Source: CAYVTD01 sp964577665 (lineage in GTDB: Bacteria > Bacteroidota > Ignavibacteria > Kapaibacteriales > UBA2268). From it: a stretch of DNA of 13,588 bases. The stretch lies in the NCBI GenBank assembly GCA_964577665.1, contig CAZOBD010000106.1, positions 1-13,588 on the forward strand. Reading direction: 5' to 3'. The stretch's first letter is position 1, and each line of letters opens with the position of its first letter. Below the pieces are notes generated by a model. That model was not told where the DNA came from. It worked only from the letters and a program-made list of their open reading frames with translations, and searched no databases. The position numbers and the translations under genes were made by a program. Of this stretch, positions 1 to 7,177 are shown in pieces.

Positions 1-1
1 T

Positions 2-165
2 ATCCTGTAATCTGTTAATCCTGTTCAAGACTGTTTTATGATTACACGATTTCTTTATTTCCTGTCTATCCTGTAATCGGGTAATCCTGTTCAATACTGT
101 TTATGTTTACACGATTTCTTCTTATCGTGCCCATCCCGTAATCCCTTAATCCTGTTCAAGCCTTT
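2..165. repeat. Imperfect tandem repeat, about 66-bp period, 2.5 copies
   Basis: Units begin with ATCCTGTAATC or ATCCCGTAATC at 2, 68 and 133, each followed by TTAATCCTGTTCAA or a near match. The first two units also share a TTACACGATTTCTT segment. The stretch 1-178 contains no gene and lies downstream of the minus-strand operon, at the window edge, so more copies may lie outside. Repeats of this TAATCCTGT type are familiar spacer repeats in several Gram-negative groups, but no function is claimed here. Confidence 0.75.
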
Positions 166-178
166 TGCTGCTTTCCAC

Positions 179-853
179 TCACTCATAATCCTCAAGCGCC
201 TCCCTTCCTTTTTCTGTTGTGAAGTATTTCTGGTTTCCGCTTGTCGGTTTTTCCGGCAGTGTCATTTCAATCAAATTCCTCTCAATTAAGGGCTTAATAT
301 ATTTATTCCTGAATTTTGTTCTATTCGACCAATTGAATATATCCATAATATCCGTAATCGGCTTAGGCTCTAAGCAGAATTTGATTATTTCTGCCGCTTC
401 ATTCCAGCTTAGTGCCGACTTGGTGCCAGCTTGGTGCGAGCTTGGTGCCGATTTGGGACTAAGCTGCTCTGAACCCTTATGAATACTGCTTTCATCCTGG
501 TTTCTTCTTAGTCCCGTCTTAGTCCCGGCAGTGTCAAAACGTAAAGTTACTACAGTAGAAGTCGTATCAGTTTCAAATTCCGGTTCGGAATTATAATAAG
601 ATTTCCAACCGTTTATCATTTTATCGAAGCCGTATCCTGCATTCTCGGCAAGTCTTACAGCACGGAAGATTTTAGCAAGGATAGGGTTGCGGGGAATGGA
701 AAGGTCGCTTGCTTTTAGTTCTTCAACGCTTTTAGGCAGGCTGCCGGGATTTCGCAGCTCCATTCTGTCGTCAAACACTCTGATTCTCGGCTTTTCAGGA
801 CTGAAATAATCAGTGTGCATAAGCATATTGACTAATGCTTCACTTTTGGTCAT
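179..853 (-). CDS. HATPase/winged-helix regulator-like protein (COG2865/AlbA_2 family), N-terminally short
   Basis: The 224-residue product matches the C-terminal half of AlbA_2/HATPase_c_4 proteins (COG2865), predicted ATP-binding transcriptional regulators often found inside type I restriction operons. Visible parts: an N-box-like EALVNMLMHTDY near residues 5-16, IRVFDDRMELRNPGSLP around 24-40, a G-box-like ENAGYGFDKM at 70-79, a polar linker at about 108-148, and a C-terminal winged-helix-like part ending FTTEKGREALEDYE. The usual N-terminal AlbA_2 domain, some 200-250 residues, is absent. Its ATG overlaps the hsdM stop (ATGA, 850-853), so it is translationally coupled to hsdM. Either the gene lost its 5' half or it is a naturally short form; the clean overlap mildly favours a functional short form. 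The linker is encoded over an 11-bp minisatellite (411-454). Confidence 0.75.
   Translation of the reverse strand: MTKSEALVNMLMHTDYFSPEKPRIRVFDDRMELRNPGSLPKSVEELKASDLSIPRNPILAKIFRAVRLAENAGYGFDKMINGWKSYYNSEPEFETDTTSTVVTLRFDTAGTKTGLRRNQDESSIHKGSEQLSPKSAPSSHQAGTKSALSWNEAAEIIKFCLEPKPITDIMDIFNWSNRTKFRNKYIKPLIERNLIEMTLPEKPTSGNQKYFTTEKGREALEDYE
411..454. repeat. Four tandem 11-bp repeats inside the COG2865-like gene
   Basis: Units AGTGCCGACTT, GGTGCCAGCTT, GGTGCGAGCTT and GGTGCCGATTT lie end to end. They encode the polar linker between the HATPase part and the C-terminal winged-helix part. Because 11 is not a multiple of 3, gain or loss of one unit would shift the frame of the last domain. Confidence 0.8.
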
Positions 854-2826
854 ATTCTTATCTTTTCTAAGTTTTCTTTAATACGTTCATTCAGCAGGGC
901 TTCCTCTTTTAGCTGTTCTTCAAATTCTGCTTTCAGGGCTGTGAAGCGCTCTTTGAAATCGAAATCATCTTCTTCCTCGGCTAAACCTACGTAGCGCCCC
1001 GGCGTAAGAACGTAGTCAAGCTCCCGGACTCGTTCAATTGAAGCTGCCTTGCAGAATCCCTTTACATCTTCGTAAGCCCCTAAATCCCCTAAAGGGGACT
1101 TTTGATTTTCTCCTCCTTTAGGAGGCTGGGAGGCTGCATTTTTAATTTTTGAGAGAACAGAATCAAGACTATTTAAAACTTCTTCATTGGTAAATCTAAT
1201 AATTGTATAGCCTTCATTTTCTAATATTTTTGTTCGTTGTTCATCTGCTTCTTTTTGTTTTTCGTGAATTTCTCCATCAACTTCTATAATTAAAGCTTTT
1301 TCAATTGAACAAAAATCTACAATAAATTTATTTACAATATGCTGCTGTCTGAATTTCACACCAAGTTGCTTATTATTCAGCTTATTCCATAACATATTTT
1401 CTGCATTTGTTGGATTTACCCTCATTTGTTTTGCCCTAACACTCAACTCTGCATATAGCCTAGGATTAGCAGACTTTAAAACAGATGGCTTTTTAACTCC
1501 CCCTTTAGGGGGTTGGGGGGCATTACGCCAGTTGTGGTATGTGTCAGCTATTTTCTTGATGTCCTCACTTGAAAGCTCACGAGTTCTCCGGTTTATCAGG
1601 TGGCCCATGTTCCTTGCATCAATGAAAAGGATTTCCTGCCTGCGGTCACGGAACTTTCCGTTTGCCCTGTTCCTGCTCATAAACCAAAGCGAAGCAGGAA
1701 TCTGTGTATTCAGAAAAAGCTTAGCAGGCAGATTGACAATGCAGTCCACCAGACCTTCATCAATCAGGGCTTTTCTTATATCGCCTTCACCTGAGGTTTT
1801 AGACGTTAATGAGCCTTTTGCAAGTACAAAGCCTGCCTGTCCGCTGGGTGATAAGTGGTAAATAAAGTGCTGTATCCAAGCATAGTTGGCATTTCCCGTG
1901 GGAGGCACACCAAACTGCCAGCGTCCGTCCTTACGAAGCATATCGCCGCTCCAGTCGCTTACGTTGAAGGGTGGATTTGCAATAATGAAATCGCATTTTA
2001 AATCCTTGTGGGCATCGTTCAGGAAAGAGCCTTCGTTGTTCCATTTCACCTGAGAACTATCTAAACCACGGATGGCAAGGTTCATTTTGCAGAGTCGCCA
2101 AGTAGTCTGGTTGCTTTCCTGTCCGTAAATGGAAATGTCGTTAACCTTTCCCTGATGCTCGAGCACGAACTTTTCTGACTGTACAAACATACCTCCTGAA
2201 CCACAGCAGGGATCAAAAACACGTCCTTTGTAGGGCTCTAACATTTCAACCAATAGCTCGACGACGCTGCGTGGAGTATAGAACTGACCGCCCTTCTTTC
2301 CTTCGGCAAATGCGAACTCCCCAAGGAAATATTCAAAGACATGGCCGAGCATGTCGGCGCTCCGGGCTTTAGCATCCCCAAGGGCAATATTACCGATAAG
2401 ATCTATTAGCTCGCCCAGACTCGTGGGATCAAGGTTCTGGCGGGCATATACTTTGGGAAGTACACCTTTCAGAGATGGGTTTTCCCTTTCGATAGCGTCC
2501 ATGGATTCATCAACAGTTTTGCCAATGGTAGGCTGTTTGGCATTGCTTTGCAGAAAGCGCCAGCGGGCAGCGGGAGGCACAAAGAAAACGTTTACGGCTT
2601 TGTACTCTTCAATGTCCTCAGGGTCGGCAAATTCATACTCGCCTTCATTAGAACGGAGCTTTTCAAAATGTTCCTCGAAGGCATCGGAAATGTATTTCAG
2701 AAAAATGAGACCGAGCACAACGTGCTTGTATTCGGCTGCGTCGATATTCTTACGGAGTTTATCTGCGGACTTCCAAAGCTGTTTTTCCAGAGGCTCTTTC
2801 GTACTATTAGTTTTCCTACGTGCCAT
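850..2826 (-). CDS. hsdM: Type I restriction-modification methyltransferase subunit HsdM with inserted DUF559 endonuclease domain
   Basis: HsdM transfers a methyl group from S-adenosylmethionine to adenine N6 and works in a complex with HsdS and HsdR. The 658-residue product has the HsdM N-terminal helical domain (about 10-140), QFYTP at 181-185, AdoMet motif I DPCCGSGG at 205-212 and catalytic motif NPPF at 284-287. The HsdM C-terminus, YEDVKGFCKAAS then YVLTPGRYVG, resumes at 586. Between WRN (433-435) and YEDV lies an insertion of about 150 residues holding a DUF559 (Vsr-like, PD-(D/E)XK) domain at about 453-563. Likely active-site residues are D504, E515 and D517, followed by H521. Without it the protein would be about 509 residues, the normal HsdM size. 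The insert falls in a loop that is variable in the family, so methylase activity may survive. ATG at 2826 fits the family start. hsdS and hsdR are not in the window. Confidence 0.93.
   Translation of the reverse strand: MARRKTNSTKEPLEKQLWKSADKLRKNIDAAEYKHVVLGLIFLKYISDAFEEHFEKLRSNEGEYEFADPEDIEEYKAVNVFFVPPAARWRFLQSNAKQPTIGKTVDESMDAIERENPSLKGVLPKVYARQNLDPTSLGELIDLIGNIALGDAKARSADMLGHVFEYFLGEFAFAEGKKGGQFYTPRSVVELLVEMLEPYKGRVFDPCCGSGGMFVQSEKFVLEHQGKVNDISIYGQESNQTTWRLCKMNLAIRGLDSSQVKWNNEGSFLNDAHKDLKCDFIIANPPFNVSDWSGDMLRKDGRWQFGVPPTGNANYAWIQHFIYHLSPSGQAGFVLAKGSLTSKTSGEGDIRKALIDEGLVDCIVNLPAKLFLNTQIPASLWFMSRNRANGKFRDRRQEILFIDARNMGHLINRRTRELSSEDIKKIADTYHNWRNAPQPPKGGVKKPSVLKSANPRLYAELSVRAKQMRVNPTNAENMLWNKLNNKQLGVKFRQQHIVNKFIVDFCSIEKALIIEVDGEIHEKQKEADEQRTKILENEGYTIIRFTNEEVLNSLDSVLSKIKNAASQPPKGGENQKSPLGDLGAYEDVKGFCKAASIERVRELDYVLTPGRYVGLAEEEDDFDFKERFTALKAEFEEQLKEEALLNERIKENLEKIRI
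1076..1521 (-). mobile_element. 446-bp DUF559-carrying insertion with palindromic terminal inverted repeats, in frame within hsdM
   Basis: The outer ends are inverted repeats: 1076-1101 starts gcccctaaatcccctaaagg, and the reverse complement of 1495-1521 starts gccccccaaccccctaaagg; both continue ggga and end in tt. A second internal copy of the palindromic motif is at 1110-1134. On the hsdM sense strand the ends translate as QPPKGG near residue 438 and QPPKGG...KSPLGDLG near 567-583. The DUF559 body has no start or stop of its own and reads through both ends. DUF559 proteins are predicted nucleases related to Vsr. That this unit moves is inference. The host flanks cgtaa and ttacg are themselves inverted, so the exact boundary and any target duplication are unclear. 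Confidence 0.7.
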
Positions 2827-2870
2827 AACATCTTACGGTTGTTAAACATCACAAAAAGCAATACAAGATG

Positions 2871-2894
2871 ATACTAATACTGATACTTATACTT
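2871..2894. repeat. Four degenerate hexamer repeats (ATACTN) upstream of hsdM
   Basis: ATACTA, ATACTG, ATACTT and ATACTT run head to tail 45-68 bases before the hsdM start. The position is compatible with the promoter spacer or 5' leader of hsdM. I could not place a convincing TAnnTTTG promoter element here. Confidence 0.7.
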
Positions 2895-2944
2895 ATAAAT
2901 TAAAACCCTTAATTTATGATATGAAACATAGAAGTCGCCGAAAC

Positions 2945-2992
2945 TTTCCATTCCGCTTAAAGTGTACCGCCCGTTTCGGTGAAAGTGTACCA
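2945..2992. mobile_element. Solo remnant of an IS21-type end (repeated AGTGTACC motifs)
   Basis: The segment contains CATTCCGCTTAAAGTGTACC followed by AGTGTACCA 24 bases later, with GCCCGTTTCGGTGAA between. Repeated GTGTACC blocks of this kind are typical of terminal transposase-binding sites of IS21-family elements, recognised here from memory of the family. No istA or istB gene is present nearby, so this is a remnant or a non-autonomous piece. A related block lies at 9684-9714 in the same orientation. Confidence 0.45.
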
Positions 2993-3466
2993 GTTGTTTC
3001 AACCTTTATTCTCTTTCTAAGTTAATAAAAAAATCTCTTGTAGCCTAATTAAAAAATAATACTCTTGCAGCCAAACTTTGTTTCATTTTCATAGATCTTC
3101 ATCTCAGTTTAATCTCTGTGCAGTGTGAACAATCCTGCCAAATATTGTACCTGCCAACGTCGGTACTTCTTTCATTTGATGCCATTGAGTTGCCGGAAAC
3201 TGTCTTATGATTATGGTAGATTTCCTGCAATGACGGTCTTCAATAATTTTTTTCTTGGGATTAAAAGTTTACACGACAAAATATTAATCTAACAGTTTTT
3301 GATAGTCCAATAAAACATAGTTTAAATGGTATTGAGAGATATTGTTTAGAACCTAGTAAAGCCAGCCGGAAACGTATTTAAAGATAGTACTGCCCATTTG
3401 ATAGTTTTATTCTTTCTTACATTTCCGGCATAGTAATATTTATTTTGGTTAGAAAATGAACCGTGC
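2993..3466. other. Non-coding stretch, no gene recognised
   Basis: About 470 bases between the IS21-like remnant and the stop of the Rha-like gene. No open frame of useful length or RNA gene was recognised. It probably holds eroded mobile DNA and spacer sequence. Confidence 0.6.
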
Positions 3467-3946
3467 CTAATTGCTCATTAATTTTTCCTTTTCGTTCTCC
3501 TCTTCCAAAATAATTTTAGCTGCATTCACGATGCTTGATCTTTCTTGAGGAGTGCAATGTTGGCTTAAGACTTTAGTAACAGTGTCGTTTGTGACTTTGC
3601 CATAGTATTTTACCAATTCACGAAATCCGTCGAAAATTTGATGTGCTTGCTGTTGATTTTCAAGCTCTTGAATTCTAAAAAGTATTTCTACAAACAGCTT
3701 AGGATCATAACCTGTCATCAAATCAAAATACTGCAATTTTGTCAATACATACTCATGTAATGGCGTGTTCGTATTGTCATCTTCATAATATATCATTGAT
3801 GAAATTTTCGGGTATCCCATTTTACTGTATGTTATGTTGAGGTTTTCACAGTCTTTTAAAACCTGTTCATGCGATTTTCTGGTAAGCAGAGCTATTTCTC
3901 TGCTGCTGATATTACTCTTTTCATTAAATATTTCCCAAAATATCAC
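3467..3946 (-). CDS. Rha-like phage regulatory protein
   Basis: The 159-residue product resembles the Rha family (phage regulatory proteins). It has SSREIALLTRKSHEQVLKDC at residues 14-33, then a Y-rich middle and the family-like block YVLTKLQYFDLMTGYD at about 66-81. The C-terminal third is charged and helical. Rha proteins are DNA-binding regulators encoded by temperate phages and islands; the target here is unknown. The start is GTG at 3946, since an in-frame TAA lies two codons upstream, so no longer form is possible. It lies 24 bases downstream of a possible 32-residue membrane peptide on the same strand. It stands on the chromosomal side of the attachment site, so it may belong to an older, neighbouring element. 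Confidence 0.65.
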   Translation of the reverse strand: MIFWEIFNEKSNISSREIALLTRKSHEQVLKDCENLNITYSKMGYPKISSMIYYEDDNTNTPLHEYVLTKLQYFDLMTGYDPKLFVEILFRIQELENQQQAHQIFDGFRELVKYYGKVTNDTVTKVLSQHCTPQERSSIVNAAKIILEEENEKEKLMSN

Positions 3947-3970
3947 CTGTTAAATAATTAAACATATTGA

Positions 3971-4069
3971 TTATATAAGATTAGGATTCATGCTGTATAA
4001 GCTTTGCATTCTTGTTTGCAGCATGACAATAAATATCATCATAAAGAGTAAAACAAACATGAACTTCAT
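3971..4069 (-). CDS. Possible 32-residue membrane peptide
   Basis: A short frame starts MKFMFVLLFMMIFIVMLQ and ends with a polar tail (TRMQSLYSMNPNLI). The first 17 residues could form one membrane helix. GGGAGA lies on the minus strand with 7 bases between GGAG and the ATG, one of the best Shine-Dalgarno matches in the window. It would be the first gene of a two-gene unit with the Rha-like gene. No family was recognised. A role as a leader peptide or small membrane toxin is possible but not shown. A different frame over the same bases also stays open for 32 codons, so coding is not certain. Confidence 0.35.
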   Translation of the reverse strand: MKFMFVLLFMMIFIVMLQTRMQSLYSMNPNLI

Positions 4070-4249
4070 GATACATCTCCCAATAGTTTAAAGAAAATTA
4101 TATTATCCTGCGAAAAATGCAGGTAAAACGCATACGAGATAACTACATAATGCTGCTTAATTCTTAATTATTAATTGACTCTCAACCTCAACCCCTGCTT
4201 CCAGCCTCAAAAAATAAACACTATCATACAATAACCCGTTAATACCACT

Positions 4250-4287
4250 AAAAAAGCCTTTTGCGACTTATTGATGCAAAAGGCTTT
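4250..4287 (-). terminator. Rho-independent terminator of the split tRNA gene
   Basis: On the minus strand a 12-bp perfect stem (4276-4287 with 4253-4264, AAAGCCTTTTGC type) closes an 11-base loop and is followed by six T. It lies 15 bases beyond the tRNA 3' end, as expected for the native terminator of that tRNA gene. Confidence 0.85.
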
Positions 4288-4302
4288 ATGTGTTTTAAGG
4301 AG

Positions 4303-4324
4303 TGCGGAGAGGGGGACTTGAACC
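4303..4324 (-). other. Attachment site: 3' end of a tRNA gene (att core)
   Basis: Read on the minus strand the segment gives GGTTCAAGTCCCCC, the T-loop with part of the T-stem, then TCTCCGC as the 3' acceptor strand and discriminator A. No matching GCGGAGA 5' half or rest of the tRNA lies beside it; to the right the sequence turns into unrelated AT-rich DNA. A 3' tRNA fragment with its terminator, some 200 bases from an integrase reading away from it, is what remains at one end of an island integrated in a tRNA gene. GC- start and A discriminator suggest tRNA-Leu, with low certainty. Confidence 0.75.
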
Positions 4325-4425
4325 TTTTACAAATAACTATCAATTGTTATACATTATATATATAAGAAAATAAAGTAGTTAGAATGTTAATATTCTATCT
4401 TATATGCAGCTTTAAATAAAAAAAG

Positions 4426-4473
4426 TGTCAGTTAATCTGTCAGTTAATCTGTCAGTTGTTTTGTCAGTTAATT
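4426..4473. repeat. Four 12-bp direct repeats, possible integrase arm sites or operator
   Basis: TGTCAGTTAATC occurs at 4426 and 4438, TGTCAGTTGTTT at 4450 and TGTCAGTTAATT at 4462, exactly in phase at 12 bp. They lie between the att core and the integrase gene, and the last two overlap the -33 element of its promoter. Arm-type integrase binding sites and autoregulation would explain both position and spacing; that is inference. Confidence 0.8.
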
Positions 4474-4491
4474 AGATTTTGATTATATTTG
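4460..4491 (+). promoter_or_regulatory. Bacteroidota-type promoter of the integrase gene
   Basis: TTTG at 4460-4463 and TATATTTG at 4484-4491 are separated by 20 bases, matching the known -33 TTTG and -7 TAnnTTTG elements of Bacteroidota sigma-A promoters. Transcription would start just ahead of the integrase ATG at 4522. Confidence 0.65.
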
Positions 4492-4521
4492 TAAGAAAAT
4501 GTTATATAATGTTTGATACAG

Positions 4522-5784
4522 ATGCCAATAAAGTATTATCTGAATTATCCTAAAGCAAAGAAAGACACATCTTTGATGATAGATGTCAATTTCAATGGTA
4601 TCCGCTGTCGTGCCTCATCCGGTTTAAAGATTCATCCTAAGCAGTGGAATAAGAAAACCCAAAGAGTAAGTATCAAACATCCTTCAAGTGTTGTAATGAA
4701 TGCTTACTTATCTAATCTGTCAGATAAGATAAATGATTTTTGGATAGAGAAATTTCTTTCGGGTAGATTACCTGCTAAAAGCGAGATTTTAGATAGAGTA
4801 GAAGAATTCAGAAATCCAGCTAAAGAAGGCAAAACAAAGGACGGAAAGAGTTCTTATATTACAGATTATTTTGATTTATTTCTGAAGAGCAGGGAAGATA
4901 CAAATAAATTTAAAACTGGAACTGCAAAGCGTATTAAAGTGAGCCTTAATCACGTCCGTAAATACGAAAAGACTCTTGAAAGTAAAATCAAATTTTCTGA
5001 TATAAATAAGGTTCTTGCTGACAGCCTATTAAATTATCTATTCAATGAAGCAAATCAGGTAAACCGTACTGCGGAAACTGTTATTCGTAACCTGCAAACA
5101 TTTTTCAATTGGGTAAAAGACAATGAGGAAATTGAAGTTAATCATTTGATTTTTAACAAAGCTCTTAAGGAATACGGAGTAAAAAGAAACACATCGAAAG
5201 ATACATTTGCTTTAAGTATTCAGGAACTTTTACAAATCCAAAATGCAGATTTGAAAGAAAGCAAGAAACATGATAAGGTTAGAGACTTGTTTTTAATTTT
5301 ATGTTTTACCGGACTTCGTTACTCAGATTTGAAGAAGCTCACTCCGGCAAATATCAACTTCGATTCCGGTTTCATAGAAATTTATGCCGTAAAGACAGAC
5401 AAAAGGCAGTTAATACCCATAATAAAGCCTTTAGAAACGATTTTAAGGAAGTATTCTAATGGTCTTAATGCAATTTCTAACCAAAAGTTCAATGCTTACC
5501 TGAAAGAGCTTGCAAAAGCCGCTAAACTTGACGCAGAGGTAAATACTGTTAGCTTTAAGGGTAAACAGCGTATAGAAAAAACTGCAAAGAAATATGAATT
5601 GATTAGCTCCCATACGGGACGCCGGACTTATGCCACGCTGTTACACACAACCGGAAATGTATCCTTGAAAGATGTTCAAATTGCTCTTGCTCATAGCTCA
5701 GAGCAAACAACCGACGGATATATGAAAGTAACTGAGCAGGAAGCTTTAAACCGTGTAAGAAAAGCAATGAATGGTCTTTTTTAG
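4522..5784 (+). CDS. int: Tyrosine recombinase/integrase of a tRNA-integrated island
   Basis: A complete phage-type integrase that cuts and rejoins DNA at the att site. From the ATG at 4522 it has 420 residues: an N-terminal arm-binding-like domain (about 1-90), a SAM-like core-binding domain (about 110-200) and the catalytic domain (about 225-417). All catalytic residues are visible: R266 in FTGLRYSDL, K291 in the beta-hairpin VKTDKRQ, H364 and R367 in SHTGRRTY, H391 in LAHSSEQTT and the nucleophile Y400 in DGYMKV. An in-frame TTG at 4513 would add three residues; the ATG is preferred because MPIKYYL fits the family start. The gene reads away from the tRNA att core and follows four 12-bp repeats. 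The next gene starts 19 bases after its stop, suggesting co-transcription. Confidence 0.95.
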   Translation: MPIKYYLNYPKAKKDTSLMIDVNFNGIRCRASSGLKIHPKQWNKKTQRVSIKHPSSVVMNAYLSNLSDKINDFWIEKFLSGRLPAKSEILDRVEEFRNPAKEGKTKDGKSSYITDYFDLFLKSREDTNKFKTGTAKRIKVSLNHVRKYEKTLESKIKFSDINKVLADSLLNYLFNEANQVNRTAETVIRNLQTFFNWVKDNEEIEVNHLIFNKALKEYGVKRNTSKDTFALSIQELLQIQNADLKESKKHDKVRDLFLILCFTGLRYSDLKKLTPANINFDSGFIEIYAVKTDKRQLIPIIKPLETILRKYSNGLNAISNQKFNAYLKELAKAAKLDAEVNTVSFKGKQRIEKTAKKYELISSHTGRRTYATLLHTTGNVSLKDVQIALAHSSEQTTDGYMKVTEQEALNRVRKAMNGLF

Positions 5785-5803
5785 GATAAATAAAGGATAA
5801 AAG

Positions 5804-6904
5804 ATGAGCATTAGAAATATTAAAATAATTGAAAATTATCTTAAAAACATCAAAGGCTTAACTGAGGAAGTAGTCGATTCAAACTTGTATGATAACATTT
5901 ACTCTAAAATTGTGCAGGTTCTTATTAATAGAAGATATTCTCCTGCAAATGAAATAGATATTGATAGGGTTATTCTATTTATGCGTAATCCAATAGATAA
6001 TACACTTCATATTAAGCCTCGTTCACAATATTATAATTATCCTGATGCTTTGAAAAGTAATTATAATTTTATTGAACTTTCTGATTTCTTTCATCCAATT
6101 ATTGACATGGAATTATTCACAATTGCCGACTATAAGTCTAAGCTTTTAGATCGGTTCAGAAGATATAATAATTGCTTTGAAGTAATCCCTGAACTAAAAC
6201 AGGCAGAAAGATTTAATTTCCTATTTTGGGATTTGAAACATGAGCTTATTATTAAGAGAAATGAAAGAAAAGCATTTGCTCAGGAGCTTAGAGATAAATT
6301 ATATACCAAAGGGTTTCAAAATAATGAAATTCTTATGGATCTAAAATTATTTATCTTTGAGTTAGAGGCTCTGCTGCAACGCTGTGAAAATGCCCTAAAA
6401 GCCATAAAAAGCCGTCAAGAGTTAATGAATCTTTATGGGAGAAAAAGTAAACCTAAGTTAACAAATGATTCACAGATGACATTGAAAGAAATTTATAACG
6501 CTTTACCGCTTAATAAAAAATTAATAAAATTGTATGATTTTGAAAAGATATGGACAGAGCATAAAGGAACACTTCGGTTTCAAAGTGATTTACAAATAAC
6601 CACTATGGGACTAATATTAGTATTTTTGAGAAAAGCATTTGGATATAACTTTAAAAATATTTTATTCAATAATAAAAAAAATGAAGTTGATAAAGATAGT
6701 AAGGATTATAATTCTGTTACTACAAATAACACAAAATACATCAACACATTAGGTGAATATGAGTCATTCAATAACCAAGAACAAATAAAGATATATGAAG
6801 ATTTCATAGAGAAAATATCTACTCAAATATCCGGTACAGATAGTGAAAATCCCAAAGAAGTAGTAAAAGACATTTATAATCGTTACCTTCAATTAGAAAA
6901 ATAA
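5804..6904 (+). CDS. Unrecognised 366-residue protein following the integrase
   Basis: No family was recognised. The protein is rich in Asn, Lys, Ile and Tyr, with no signal peptide and no membrane helix. Residues about 100-215 are predicted largely helical and charged, with a coiled-coil-like run around 180-215 (FELEALLQRCENALKAIKSR). Around 226-282 is a compact region (MTLKEIYNALPLNKKL to LVFLRKAFGYNF). A low-complexity Asn/Lys/Asp linker (about 289-310) precedes a short helical tail. GGATAAAAG stands just before the ATG. With only 19 bases after the integrase it is probably co-transcribed, and may be a recombination accessory or an island cargo protein; neither can be decided from sequence. 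About 270 bases without a gene follow. Confidence 0.75.
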   Translation: MSIRNIKIIENYLKNIKGLTEEVVDSNLYDNIYSKIVQVLINRRYSPANEIDIDRVILFMRNPIDNTLHIKPRSQYYNYPDALKSNYNFIELSDFFHPIIDMELFTIADYKSKLLDRFRRYNNCFEVIPELKQAERFNFLFWDLKHELIIKRNERKAFAQELRDKLYTKGFQNNEILMDLKLFIFELEALLQRCENALKAIKSRQELMNLYGRKSKPKLTNDSQMTLKEIYNALPLNKKLIKLYDFEKIWTEHKGTLRFQSDLQITTMGLILVFLRKAFGYNFKNILFNNKKNEVDKDSKDYNSVTTNNTKYINTLGEYESFNNQEQIKIYEDFIEKISTQISGTDSENPKEVVKDIYNRYLQLEK

Positions 6905-7177
6905 AATAAATGAAATCGGATGAATTAATTTTAATTATTTGATGAAAAAGGATGAAAAACTTTGAAAAAAAGGGGGTTATTAGAAACATAAGATTATTTG
7001 GAATATATCTGTTTTATTCCTTATATTTGAAATAGTATAACAAGAGAGGGATTGAATTATCAATTCATATCTCTATAAACATAATAATATCATAGACTTT
7101 GCCAGCTTTCTCCAATGTGAGTTAGAGGGCTGTGCTGTAAGAAACAAGATTAGAAGTTATATATACTTAGAAAATTT

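Noticed and set aside
219..482. 87-codon plus-strand frame opposite the HATPase gene
   Set aside because: Shadow of the minus-strand gene; its end is just the 11-bp repeats.
1532..2871. Several plus-strand open frames opposite hsdM
   Set aside because: Antisense shadows; the minus-strand frame has full HsdM motifs.
4107..4123. Small hairpin CCTGC-GAAAAAT-GCAGG upstream of the membrane peptide
   Set aside because: Five base pairs only and no adjoining signal; may be chance.
4303..4400. A complete tRNA gene on the minus strand
   Set aside because: Only the T-loop and 3' acceptor strand are present; no anticodon arm, D arm or 5' acceptor strand follows.
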